A stretch of 64,000 nucleotides of DNA from Gonapodya sp. JEL0774 (Eukaryota > Monoblepharomycota > Monoblepharidomycetes > Monoblepharidales > Gonapodyaceae): assembly GCA_027604505.1 (NCBI GenBank), contig JADIIX010000004.1:62001-126000 (forward strand). Reading direction: 5' to 3'. The number at the start of each line of letters is the position of its first letter. Position 1 is the first letter of the stretch. Made by a program: the position numbers and the translations under genes. Shown here piece by piece: positions 46,968 to 57,799 of the stretch. Below the pieces are notes generated by a model. The model was not told the DNA's origin, searched no databases, and worked only from the letters and a program-made list of their open reading frames with translations.

Positions 46968-49674
46968 TCAACCCAGTGTTCTCCACAAGTATTCGATACC
47001 CGTCCATTTCCTAATCAGAGTTTGAAGATCTGGCGGTGAGTACGGCGGAGCCTGCACAACCGGTGGTGAAGGTAAGCAATCAGACACCGCAACTGATTTC
47101 GTTTCCTGTGAAGAAGTGCTCTCTGTAATCGACAGAGCAGGGGAAAACGGTCTCGAAAGAGCGATCTCAGTTGGCAGATTGTTATGTGCAGACACCTGCT
47201 CCTGTGGCACGTTCTCGACGGCAGCAGAAAGTGACTCTGCTTGGTCAACTTCGTTATCGTTGTGGTTGAAGGTTGACGATTCTCCATCATCGTCTGGTTG
47301 AACGGAGGCTCGACTACTCCGGGAATCTCCTTCTCCTTCCAGATCCCTTCTCCTCGATTTCCTTCGAATACTTGCTCTCTTCACTAGTTCTGGCTGTGAA
47401 GGTGAACGTGAGAGTACCGAGTCATGAACAATGAACCGCCGTTGAAGTCGTTCAGAGATGATACGAGAAGGCAACTGTATGGGGTTGTGCGATGCATTTT
47501 GATTCCTGACACGACGCTTTTCCTCCCATCTTTCCTCAAAACGGTCGACTTCGTCAACGGGTAAATCGTAGCGTAGCTCCCACGTCTGTCGCGAGGCGGA
47601 CCCCAAAATGATGTCGGTTTACTTTCTGCTAACTTGTCAGAGCAAAACCTGCTTTGTCTCACATCATCAAAGAGATCTCCGGTAGTAGAATCCCGCCATG
47701 TCACGCAAAAGAACTCCCCCTTCCGCTTCTTGATTTTCGCAAGTGTGCGCTGGGACCAAATGTCGTCGAATTCATCACGTGCACCATCCGGAAGGTTCTC
47801 CGGTGGTTCCCACGTCTCATTCATTGTCGAACGGAGAGGAGAGTGAGTTGTAGGTGTTCACAGTGGAGAACAAAGGATATCTCCAAGCTCAAACTTACAT
47901 CGTCGTACGGGTCTTTTCCCGGTTGATCCTCCCATTTGATCTTGTACTTTTTAGATTTGGAGCCAGGCTTCTCATATCCGAACGCTTTGACGCGTTCAAA
48001 AACCCTAGCATAAAGTTGGGGGGTTCCAGAGGGGAAGGTTGTCGATGTAACCTTGAAGCCCACCATAAGTTCTCTTCTTCCATGCTTGTCTTTCAGGTAC
48101 GGTGTGCTTTGGTGTCTCTTGAGAGTGAATTGGTGAGAGTCACCGTTGGTTTGCGTAGTGACCGTTGTGATCTGTTGCTCATTTGTTTTCAACACTTTCA
48201 TATTAAGTGATCCAATTTGGAAGCATCAGACTTCTCAACCACCTACATACATGCACCGGTAACAACTCAAAAAGCTCAGCTCCGGAATGCGAATGTAAAT
48301 GCAGGTATTACATGTCGCAACAACAAAAGTCGTACCCAAAGATAAGAATTGACAGACTATAAATGCTACTCTCAAAAATATTGATGTGGATGCTGCTTTA
48401 ACTGCCGGACGCACGTCGATCCGAATACGGTGTCGTGACTCTTGCTCTACGTAGGCGAGCTCGACGGAGTAACTGGAGTGGAGGTTAGGGTGGGCTTGCG
48501 TTATTCCTCCATCTTTAGAACATTTTTTGCCTGTCACGCAAACAAGATCTGATCTCACTCACCACCCCTTCAAACTGTACAGAGACAAATGGTGGGGATG
48601 CGTCAGAAGAACTCGGCACCGTAGGCGACAGGGGTGATGATAATGGAGTGTTTTCGCGAGAGCGGTTCTCGGGCTCACCGTCTGGCGTAACGAAGGCTCG
48701 TGGACGTGGGATGACGCGGTTTAGTTCGAGAACACTCTGCTGCGAGCTCGATGTCCCTCTTGAGCGTTCAGCAAGGTTGTCTTGCTCGGACATGTTTATT
48801 TCGTATCCGTCGTCCACCTCGGATGTTGCGCGAAGAGAACTGTGCGCACCGGACGACCTTCTCCGTTGTGACGCGCGGTGAGGTAATGACGCAAGAGTGT
48901 CCGACGTCCCCATAGTCTGAGGTAGTCGCGATGATGAAGCGCCGATATTAGGTGATGGTGGGATCCGTTGTGGAAACCGCTCGAACTGGTTGAAAGGTGG
49001 TGACGATCCTGAGGAGAGTGCAGGTTCGCTGATACTTGATGACAGCTGCACATTGGTAGATTCAGGAAGATAATTAAATGAGTATTGTTGAAATGTGGAA
49101 GTTCGACCTGGAATGGACGAGCATAATAGCATGTAGGTGAAGGACAGTCTCACAAAGCAAGCGCAAGAACGAAAAGGAACACCATTGCAAACTCACTTCC
49201 ACCTCCACTCAATCGATATAAGTCGGATTCCGAGCGCAGAGTTCTTCCAAGCGGTATGGATCTTGAATCTCCGGTGGAGAACGCATCACGGGTGGATGGA
49301 AATTGTGATACGAGAAGTTGCGAGGAGGGGAGGCCTTGCGCGGTTGCGGTACCCCATGCGACGTTGCGGAACTCCTCAAAACGTCGGACGAGATACCGCA
49401 TGTGCGGATCCTGCGCCGCTGAGTTTGCGGACGTGTCCGAAAGACAAGACTGGAGTGTGAAGGGAACGGGATGAGGAGACGGTGGTGGCGAAAGTGGAGG
49501 ATGAGACAGAGATGCAGATAGTTTTCTGACAGGAGATGAAAGATTGCTCAAAGTTTTGTTCCAGGTGTGGTTCGGCGGAACGAGCTGTTTCGGCGTATGT
49601 TGTGGAGAAGGCCAAGAGCGAGAGCCTGATGCACCGATGGAATGATGGAGTGAAGACTGGCGGGAATCAATCAT
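46968..49674 (-). CDS. Protein with two tandem chromodomain-like units and a disordered N-terminus
   Basis: Exons 49197-49674, 48559-49107, 48370-48530, 47899-48177, 47663-47815 and 46968-47585 join in phase to 745 residues. Residues 1-340 are Ser/Pro-rich and disordered. Then come VELAYVEQESRHRIRIDV and a conserved-looking segment (MVGFKVTSTTFPSGTPQLYA). Two chromodomain-like units follow: KYKIKWEDQPGKDPYDDTWE with PPENLPDGARDEFDDIW, and FFCVTWRDSTTGDLFDDTWE with LRYDLPVDEVDRFEERW. Chromodomains bind methylated histone tails, so a chromatin role is likely. The C-terminus is Ser-rich with basic clusters (IRRKSRRR). The 48178-48369 intron is weakest; if it is wrong, the chromodomain part could be its own gene starting at 48201. 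No transposon integrase is attached. Confidence 0.65.
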
Positions 49675-50051
49675 TCCGCAGCCAGAACTGCATCGGACGA
49701 TGTGTCAAATTCGATTTATTTCTGAATTTGGGTTGCGGCCTTTCGTGCTGTAGAGACTGAGGTTCCTAACAAGAGATCGCGATCACCATCTCCTTCGGAG
49801 ATTCTTTGACTTCGGACCCGCGAGCAAGAAAATGCTACAAAAAACAGCGACTCAAAGATTCTTTGACTTTTGAAAAAATTAACATATGTTATTAAATAAA
49901 TAAATACAACACGAAACTGAGAGAATTGCAAAGCAGCAGCTCTGAGATTTTTCTATGGGAGATTCGATGTGAGGAGTCACGACATGCACTGAACAACTAC
50001 CCAGATTGGTCAGCACGACTGCATTCCTTGTCTGATTGCCCAATTTTAACT
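49675..50051. other. Intergenic gap, no gene seen
   Basis: AT-rich spacer between the chromodomain gene start and the NMD3 3' end. A 13-bp direct repeat of agattctttgact is visible near 49799-49870. Confidence 0.45.
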
Positions 50052-52570
50052 CTAAATCTCTTCATCGTTTACTGTCAGCCGCTCCATGTCTTCCAAAAGC
50101 TCGTCAACTCGAATCTCCGGGAAATCCGGCTCGACTTCACTCTCCTCGTCCATTCCGTCATCCTCATCGACTGGGTCAGTATCTTGCATCGCGTCCGGGT
50201 CTGATCGCCGAGCCAGAGCTTGACGGTCTTGTGCTGATGCTTCAAGAAATTTGTTTTCCCCGTTCCGCGACGATGGAAAGAACGCATTAGACTCACGGAG
50301 GGAGCATAGGCAGAGAAAAACTTGCCCTTACCTTTGTAAAGATTCACCATACCACGGAGTTCTTCGTCCTCTTCAAGATCCCTCAAAAATAGTTCCAGGT
50401 CCTTATCCTTGTCCGCTCCACCTCTCTCCCTCTTGCCCCGTTCCTCCTCTTCCTCCTTTCCAAGATGCTTGATTTTCCAGTGCCGTGGCTGTGCCCGACG
50501 TCGTCTGTGCGGAAACGACTTTTTGACCAGAATTACATCGGGGAGCGAGAATTTCGACGAACGGGATTCCAAGTAAGAGGTAAGGGAGGGGTTGTTAAAA
50601 TTGGCATTTGTAAGGTCGTATCTGCACTCAGAAAACCGATAAACAAAAGACAAAATTAAGTACGTCAATAGTGCAGCTCAACCAATCAATGTAGCAGACC
50701 AACGAAGCACAACCCACCCCATTGCGTGATCCCCTGCATTTAAAAGGTTCCCTAAATGCGTTCGCGCCAAAAACGTCGTAGAAACGTCATTGGATCGGGA
50801 CACTTCTACGCTCGCCAAAGCGTTCTGAGCCAAGGTTTAACAAGCGAAAAAATGACGAGCATGTGATGACGTTAATGATCACAATGAATTTCCATCTTCA
50901 CAGTCACGAACCTTGCCATGCCTCGGACCGTCCAATTGAACATCAATGACATAAAACTCCACCAGTTGACCCGCATCCGCCAGAGGTACTACCGGACTCT
51001 CCCAGTACTGCTGATTCCTCAAATCGGCAACCTTGAGGGTATTGGGATCCACCAATTGAACCGAGTTCGAGATCTTGGACACAAGCACCAGAGGGCCCAT
51101 CATGCCCAACTGCCTCGAGAGCTTTGGCGGAAGACACACGAGGTCGTCTCGGCACAGCGGAACCAGCTCGACGGAGTAAGTGTACTTGAAGTTTGCGGTG
51201 GATTGGTGGATGTCGGAAGAAATGATGGTCTCCGACGATTTGGACCTATCACAGTGATGACGCATACGATGAGATGGCTAACTCGCTTATCGAACGTCAC
51301 GTTCCAAAACGCACCTTAGTGGTACAACTGCACTTAAGAAATCAACCATGCGAATCGCGTGTGTGCGCTGTCCATAGTAGAAATCGATACCATCCTTTGC
51401 TTCCTTGATATTCACTGTATCCTTGTGTGCGCCATTCTTCAGGATGACTTGTTCAAGCCAGAGGAAAGTTCGCTTGTGCGTGACCTGTATTTAGTATTAA
51501 TTTTGGACGAAACGACGCAAATGCACGGTAAGTCCGTGATCTCGATACCCGGACATTGTTGAGAGAAAGAAACCCGATGTCTAAAATACCTTTTGTCGAA
51601 CCTGTACGCACGCCCGCCAGGTATTCTTTGCGGCAACACGAACACAGTCATCGCATTGTTGATGTGAGACATAGAACTCTACTATGAAGGTTTGCTGCAA
51701 TATCGTTGAGGCAAGTGCCTATACGTACAGGGGTGGGTGGTCAAATGGACATGAACACAAGTCAACACAGGAGAAAAGTGCCAGACATGGCAAGCAGAAT
51801 GTATCTCCCGATACTAAGTGATGCTCAGATCCACTTGATGGTGGAGTGACCAATTCTTGCCAAACCTCGTTCTTGGGACTCCCCCACTTGAGTGCGTGAT
51901 GACTCGATTCCAACAACTTTGAGACCAATTCTATTCTAACTATCTGATTACAAGGGCAAAAGGCCACCCTTGGTCATGTGAAGCCGACCTCCGCCTGCCA
52001 GACGCTCACCTCTTTTTGGATTGTCAGCTTTACTTTCACCCTTCTCGAATGTGGTTCCGTCCAGACAAATCCCGCATCAACAAGTCGAACTTTCGAAAGT
52101 CCTCGTAGACGCTTGAGACAAACTGCCAGGAGCTCTCGTGATTCCAGCTCCGCGTTTACCCACATCGATGGAGGCTGGTGAAGTGAATCAGCAATAAGTG
52201 TCAGGTAGCAACTTTAACAAGAACTTTCCACAGAAAAATGCAAGCTACGCACCTGTAAATATCGTTCACAATCGCGGCAGTAGTTCAAGGTTGACGACTT
52301 TGGAATCCCCTCAGTGATATCCACCTCATTTCGCAGACAAGACGAGCACATGGCAGCCGGGTTTGGCGCGATAGCAACACCACAAACACAGCATAGACTG
52401 AAAAGAGTAGTTTCGAGGTGAATGTCGGTTGATGTGGTGGTAATATGAAGTTCGACACCAGCGCGAACGTTTTAACGGTGCCATTGAAGCCATGATCCTC
52501 AAACATACATCAGCTGCTCTGCGTGCATATGCGCATCCGTCGCAGGGTCCAGAGTATAAGCTTGGGCCAT
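50052..52570 (-). CDS. NMD3: 60S ribosomal export adaptor NMD3
   Basis: Nine exons (52509-52570, 52253-52397, 52010-52174, 51602-51718, 51315-51484, 50912-51245, 50718-50824, 50332-50621, 50052-50239) encode 525 residues, the usual NMD3 length. The N-terminal zinc-binding cysteines are all visible: LCCVCGVAIAP, MCSSCLRNEV, NYCRDCERYLQ and QQCDDCVRV. The eIF5A-like and OB-like middle includes FLWLEQVILKNGAHKDTVNI, NFKYTYSVELVPLCRDDLVC and TTFLARTHLGNLL. The C-terminus is acidic (LFLRDLEEDEELRGMVNLYK, PEIRVDELLEDM), matching the Crm1 export-signal region. NMD3 joins the pre-60S subunit in the nucleus and recruits Crm1 for export. Confidence 0.96.
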
Positions 52571-53441
52571 GATTCGCAGAGAGAATATTTGCGAAGATTG
52601 TGTGGAGAGAAAAAGCACGTTGGCCACACGCACGCGCCAGGTGAAGAGTCTGGGTGGAGGCAAGTCATTTCTGGAAAGTCACCCTGACCTTCTGCCACCT
52701 GAAAATCGCCCAATTTCTCCTACATAAGTCGAAAAAAGGCGATTCCCGCAGGAGCGGACCCTTGGACGACGGTATGCATATGTCCTAACGACCCTACACA
52801 CATTTTGGGCAGTCAAGGAGCGATTCCACGACTCCCTTCACTCCAGCAACCATCGCAGTTCATCAACAATATGGCGGATGATTTGCCGCTGCCTTTTGGG
52901 GTGAATTATTCTTCTGAAATCAGAAATGCGGCTCACTGCTCTCTGCATTCCTAAAGTTCTTGGAGCTTGAAACTCATGCCATCATGAAAGTAATCGCTCA
53001 GAATCTGGAAGTACTATCTGTGGTGAGAAGCCTACACAGATACGGGGATGTACCAGCATGAGCTTGAGATATGTGTAAGTACCCTACTCTGTCCTTTTCC
53101 CTGAATCACCTGCTCTTTCTCTCTCTCTTTTTCTGCTCTTTTGGTTCTTCTCCTCTTTGCCCTTCCGAGTTGACCGCTTTGCTCTCGCCGCCTCTCCCAC
53201 TTCAATTTTATTCGCCTTCACGTCTTCCACTCCACAAATCCCATTTCCAGCTTGCAATCTCCAATCATTCCCCTATTCTATTCCCTTCCTCCTCCCCTCT
53301 CTCTTTTCTCGTCTTCATCATCATTTTACTCTCTCTGCCATCGCCCATGTCCCGCTTGTCCTTTCACCCCAAACCGGCAGGGAGAAGGACGGAGTCGGCC
53401 CGAGCTGCGACACGCACAGGAGTGGCTACAGTGGGAATAGT
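52571..53441. other. Gene-free stretch with a pyrimidine-rich tract
   Basis: No coding region supported. The tract 53090-53350 is strongly C/T-biased on the plus strand (runs of ctctctc and ttcct). ORFs there reflect the bias, not coding. Confidence 0.5.
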
Positions 53442-53529
53442 GTTGAAATTCAATGATGGTAAATGGTCACGATGCGAGCAATGGGGATTCGATGTTGAGT
53501 CCAGAATCTCGGCGTTTTGAATAAACGGC
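53442..53529. repeat. 88-bp dispersed repeat, copy 2
   Basis: Second copy of the repeat at 38401-38488, same orientation, six substitutions over 88 bases by eye. Sequence similarity stops abruptly on both sides (gttgaaattc start, aataaacggc end), which suggests that this is the full unit or a shared fragment of a larger element. Confidence 0.85.
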
Positions 53530-53805
53530 ACGGGCAAAGTGCAAGCAAGACATCAGAAAGTATCTTCCTAGCACTCGTACAGCTCTGCCGCACCAGTGGT
53601 CTGCATCGTCCAAAGCAGGAGTTTGGTCACTGTTAGTTAGTTTTGCGTTCGCCGCTTTCACAGTAGCGCAGGTGTTTCATGACGTCGGATCACAGAGTCT
53701 TCTCAACACAAAATACGGTCTTGTTCAAACCGCTCTACAGCTTCAATATATATATAGTGCATACTCATGTGGTCTATTACTACGAAAACGGTAGAGAACA
53801 GGAGA

Positions 53806-56040
53806 CTAAGCCTTTGTCTTGAGCCACTCCGCAGTCTCATCCAAAGACTTTTTGAGTCTGACTAGGAGCTCATCAATTTGCTCCTCCGTGATGATGACTG
53901 GGAGAGCGAAGGAGTGGGAGCCAAACAATGTGGTTTTAGAAACTCTACAAGCCCAGAATCGCTGTGTGGCTCAAACTCACGTGGTGGGCACAGTGCGATG
54001 CTATCTGTAGACGGTAACCATAGGCACACACTTGTCAAGAATCAAGGAATAGAAAACCGCTCGAAAACGATACTCACCTCCCAGATTCCTGACAATCAAG
54101 CGATTTTCCTGGGCCCGCTCCGTCTTTTCAAACGAGAGGGGAGTCAGTGAATACAAAATGTTCAGAAAAATACGAAGATCGTGTATCACATTTACCATTT
54201 TCGCCCCGGCTCCGACTGACGGGGGGTAAGATTCCTTGGTGCTCTTGTCCTTCACAATCTCCAGCGCTGCAATAAGACCAACACCTCGTACTTCTCCCAC
54301 CAGTGGATGGTCCTCAAAAGCTTTTAGCTTCTCCCAGAAGTGAACTGCCACTTTCTTGGAATGGCCGATAATATCCCGCTCCTGATATATCTTCAGGACC
54401 TCAGAACCAACTGCTGCGGCGACGGGATGACCACTGGCGGTAAAGCCGTGCGCAAAAACTCCGATCTTCTTAGATTGGGCGACCAAGACTTGGTACACGG
54501 GGTCCGCCACAATGACACAGGACAAGGGAATGTATCCATTGGAGATCCCTTTAGAGCTCACCATAATATCAGGTTTGATACCGAGTGTCTGGTTTTTCCA
54601 TGATAGGTTATACATAGTCTGATCGCACTTCAATTGCCAGAGGAACTCACGTCGGCACCCCACATCTCTCCCGTGCGCCCGAAGCCGCAGATAACCTCAT
54701 CATCAATCCACAGCATGTCATACTTCTTCACGATTGCCTGCATTTTCTCGTAGTAGGTTTTTGGCGGCACAATCTGTGTAAGATCCGAAACGTGAGACTT
54801 GTCAGGGCAATTGGGCCGAGAACCTGTCACTAACCACACCCCCAGCACCGAGGACCGGCTCAGCGATGAATGCAGCACACTCTTCGGCTCCTCCTTGCTC
54901 TATTAACAAAGCTTCGAATTCCTCAACAAGTCTAGTGGCAAAGTCCTCCTCAGACTCTCCCGGTTTGCCGAAACGATAGTAGTGGGGGCAAGATGTGTGA
55001 TAGATATTCTTGACTAGGTAGGGATAGTTGAATGAGGAGTAGTACTGAGGAATTCCAAAAAAAAACCTCACTTGGCAGGTCAAAGTCTCTGTGGTTCGCA
55101 GGTATTCCGGTCAGAGAGCCCGATCCTACAGCGATCCCGTGGTAGGCTTTGATTCTCGAGAAAATCTTCTTCTTCTTCGGGCGCTCAAGAGCATTGTTGT
55201 AGTACCACACCATCTTGACAACCGTGTCATTCGCCTCTGACCCGCTGTTGGCAAAGAACACTTTTGATGCCCATGGAACCATTTTGATGATTGCCTCAGA
55301 AAGATCGATGACTGGATCGTGAGCTTTGGCCGAGAAACTGTGATAGAATGGTAATTCTGTTTGGGGATTACAAAAGTGCGGGGCAACCTCAGCGCCGTGG
55401 TTAGCGGGATTGCGATGAGCCTGTGACACATACCGTGCAGCTGTTTAATGGCTGCTTCAACCAATCTCTTCTCCGAAAATCCGAGACTGACATTCCAAAG
55501 GCCGGACATGCCTGGTATTTGGTTGTGTGTTGATATGCGGGAGCATTGAGCCAAAATAGCGGTCAGGAAAAATGTACTTCAGCTTAAATCCTCACCTTCA
55601 ATGTATTCCTTCCCCTCGTCATCGTAAATCTGTTTAAACGGATCGTGCGTTGATGATTGAATGCGTTGGAAGCGGACCATTCCATGTGACAGCTACCACC
55701 CACATATATGCCGTTTCCCTTTGAGACATTAAGCGTGGGGCTGATAGCGGCATGGACAGCGGTCAAAATCAGTAAGATGGTGCAGAGTTTGGTGAAAGCA
55801 TTTTGAAACATTTGGAGGGAGTTCGGGATTGGCAGTAAATAGTGGGATCCGTAAGCGAGAGATCGGCAACCCATCCACAAATATAGAAAGGTGCAATCCT
55901 TACCCAGTAATGTCGTGAGCATTTAGATTGGTGGTCGGAGGCAGATGATATGATCGAGCAATCTGCCTCGAATCCCGTTTCTTCTCCTCCCGAACGAGGG
56001 GCTTAGGCCGTGCTTGCGATGGTGCTGCGTCTCCGTTCAT
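53806..56040 (-). CDS. Class III (omega-type) PLP aminotransferase
   Basis: Eleven exons (55904-56040, 55704-55740, 55596-55629, 55434-55511, 55072-55356, 54835-55013, 54651-54773, 54196-54588, 54078-54123, 53981-54004, 53806-53897) close to 475 residues. Landmarks are [91 protein letters not shown] and [15 protein letters not shown], whose Lys binds PLP. It transfers amino groups from an omega-amino acid or amine to pyruvate or a keto acid; substrate not deducible. Exon 10 is just 24 nt. No clear mitochondrial or peroxisomal signal; the N-terminus is basic and hydrophilic. A long ORF over exon 2 is an artefact of the 163-nt intron 55741-55903. Confidence 0.92.
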
Positions 56041-56966
56041 AGTAAATAGTTGTAACGATTTTGCAGGAGCCGTAATTCGGGGGTTTTATCGAGGTCGGAA
56101 GGCGCACCGATGGTGAGCCGAGCGGGCCGTCATGTTTGAGTCTGGGCACGGAGGGGGGTGGCTCAGGACCGGAGCCCGTGCACCGCAGTGTCTGGTCTTA
56201 TTTCTGGCAGCACTGCCCGCCCCCATCTCTCTCTCCTCGCCCTGCGTCACGGACCTGCTCGCGGTACGGCACCAGGACCTGTCATGTTCTGATCATCGCA
56301 TTCCGATACGATGCAACATTGTTATGAGTATAATTGGACTTAACGATATCTATCGATGCATGTTAGATGAATCTTGTCTTTTACGCAACCGTGAGTTCTA
56401 CCTCCTTGGGAGAGTGTTCGGCATGGCGCTTTCGTGCCAACACTGATTATGAACGCGGCAACCTGTCCGCGCAGGTAGTACGTGTAGGCTATGTGCATTT
56501 GATGTCGCTCAACGAATAGACTCAGAAGTGGCAGATAACAGGAGCCTTTTCGAGAATACACCTGGGACATGTGAGCTGGCAACACGACACGGTTACACAG
56601 CGATGTTACGGATTCTGGATTTGATCTAACGGCGATGTATTCCACTTGACGACGAGGGTAGGAGCATCTCTTTGGCGAGCACTATTTGTGCGTAACAATC
56701 AATGGTTTTGAAAACCAAAAGTGTTCGATTGGGTGTGTCATGTGTCATCATCAGAATCGATCATTGATCAAATGTCAAAAGGTGATACACAAAGTTATTG
56801 GCAGAACCGAGTACCCGCGTACATCAGTGTTCGCCGTTTCGTGAAGTTGCGGATGTTGCTTGCTGTCCGCCCGCGCCAATGCCTTTAGGTTAGGTTAGAT
56901 TAGGTTGGGTTGGGTTAGGTTGGTGACTGGGTTGGTATTTGGAATATTCCATCACCCCTGATCATA
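56041..56966. other. Gene-free stretch with a telomere-like pentamer tract
   Basis: No coding region supported apart from short motif-free ORFs. The only structured element is the TTAGG-type tract listed separately. Confidence 0.45.
56885..56924 (+). repeat. Degenerate TTAGG/TTGGG pentamer tract
   Basis: About eight consecutive five-base units of the form GGTTA or GGTTG, with one GATTA. It resembles a degenerate telomere-like microsatellite, though the fungal telomere unit is normally the hexamer TTAGGG. Confidence 0.7.
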
Positions 56967-57636
56967 TTAGGTACCTGGAGTGGCAGGGTCCATCTGGGCC
57001 TTCCTATCTGCTCCTTCAATAACCTGAACGTGAAAAATACACATTTGAACAATGATACGTGCAACATGAATCGGGCAGATTCCCCCGATACTCACTTGGC
57101 GCTCAGGACCCCCTTGCGCCCGTCCGTCTCCACCATAGACTACAACCGAAAGAGATCCATCTGATCTCTCCGTAACAAAATAACGGCTATCAAGCGGTTC
57201 GTTGGCCGCCTCGATGTTGGCAATTAGTTTGGATACTGAGAACCACGATTTCGATGTCGTTGTTCCCCACATCGACTCATGTTTTATCAATCAACTTGTA
57301 TCGGTCAGCCAACGAATTTCAGAGCTTTATCAGAGCATGTTCTGACCTCGCTGGAAAGCTCAAAGGAGACCTCAATCTCTTCAGTTTCCTACAAGAACGC
57401 ACTAGCTCAACACATGGTTCTGGTGAGAGATGTACTTGAAAACGAACCGATCGATTTCCAAGCATCCTCTTAAATTCATCCTCGGGTACTTCTATCTCCG
57501 CTCTATTGGTGGAGAAGCAGCAGTTTGGGCGGAAGCAAGGGTCCAAGTGTCGTCCAAGACACGAACGATGGAATTGGAATGGGTTCCTTGCAATCGCACT
57601 CTGAAAAATAGGCCGGCGGGCAAGACTATGTAACAT
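56967..57636 (-). CDS. Small, probably mitochondrial protein of unknown family
   Basis: Exons 57436-57636, 57347-57388, 57096-57275 and 56967-57023 join in phase to 159 residues. The N-terminus (MLHSLARRPIFQSAIARNPF) has Arg, Ser and hydrophobic residues without acids, as a mitochondrial presequence would. Next is EIEVPEDEFKRMLG. The middle (TEEIEVSFELSSE) and the segment WFSVSKLIANIEAANEPLDS are followed by YFVTERSDGSLSVVVYGGDG, which looks like beta structure. I do not recognise the family. The intron between the second and third exons was chosen from two possibilities and is the weakest part. It lies between the aminotransferase and homoaconitase genes, on the same strand as both. Confidence 0.5.
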
Positions 57637-57799
57637 CAGTCCGGTGGTGAGTTTCGATAGTTCTGGCGATCACGCAGAATGATGACGTCAACACGGTCAG
57701 CACATTCATCATTGCATATCGCACAATATAGAAATGAAAACACGCGGCAAACTCAATCCTGTATATTCATTTACATTATTATTACTGTAAGTGCTTTTT

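Noticed and set aside
53090-53520. Serine/proline-rich ORFs on the plus strand
   Set aside because: They follow from a strong C/T bias in three frames at once, with no splice structure or motif.
55584-55922. Separate small protein over the aminotransferase 5' region
   Set aside because: The ORF reads through introns. Splicing instead gives [17 protein letters not shown], which fits the aminotransferase family.
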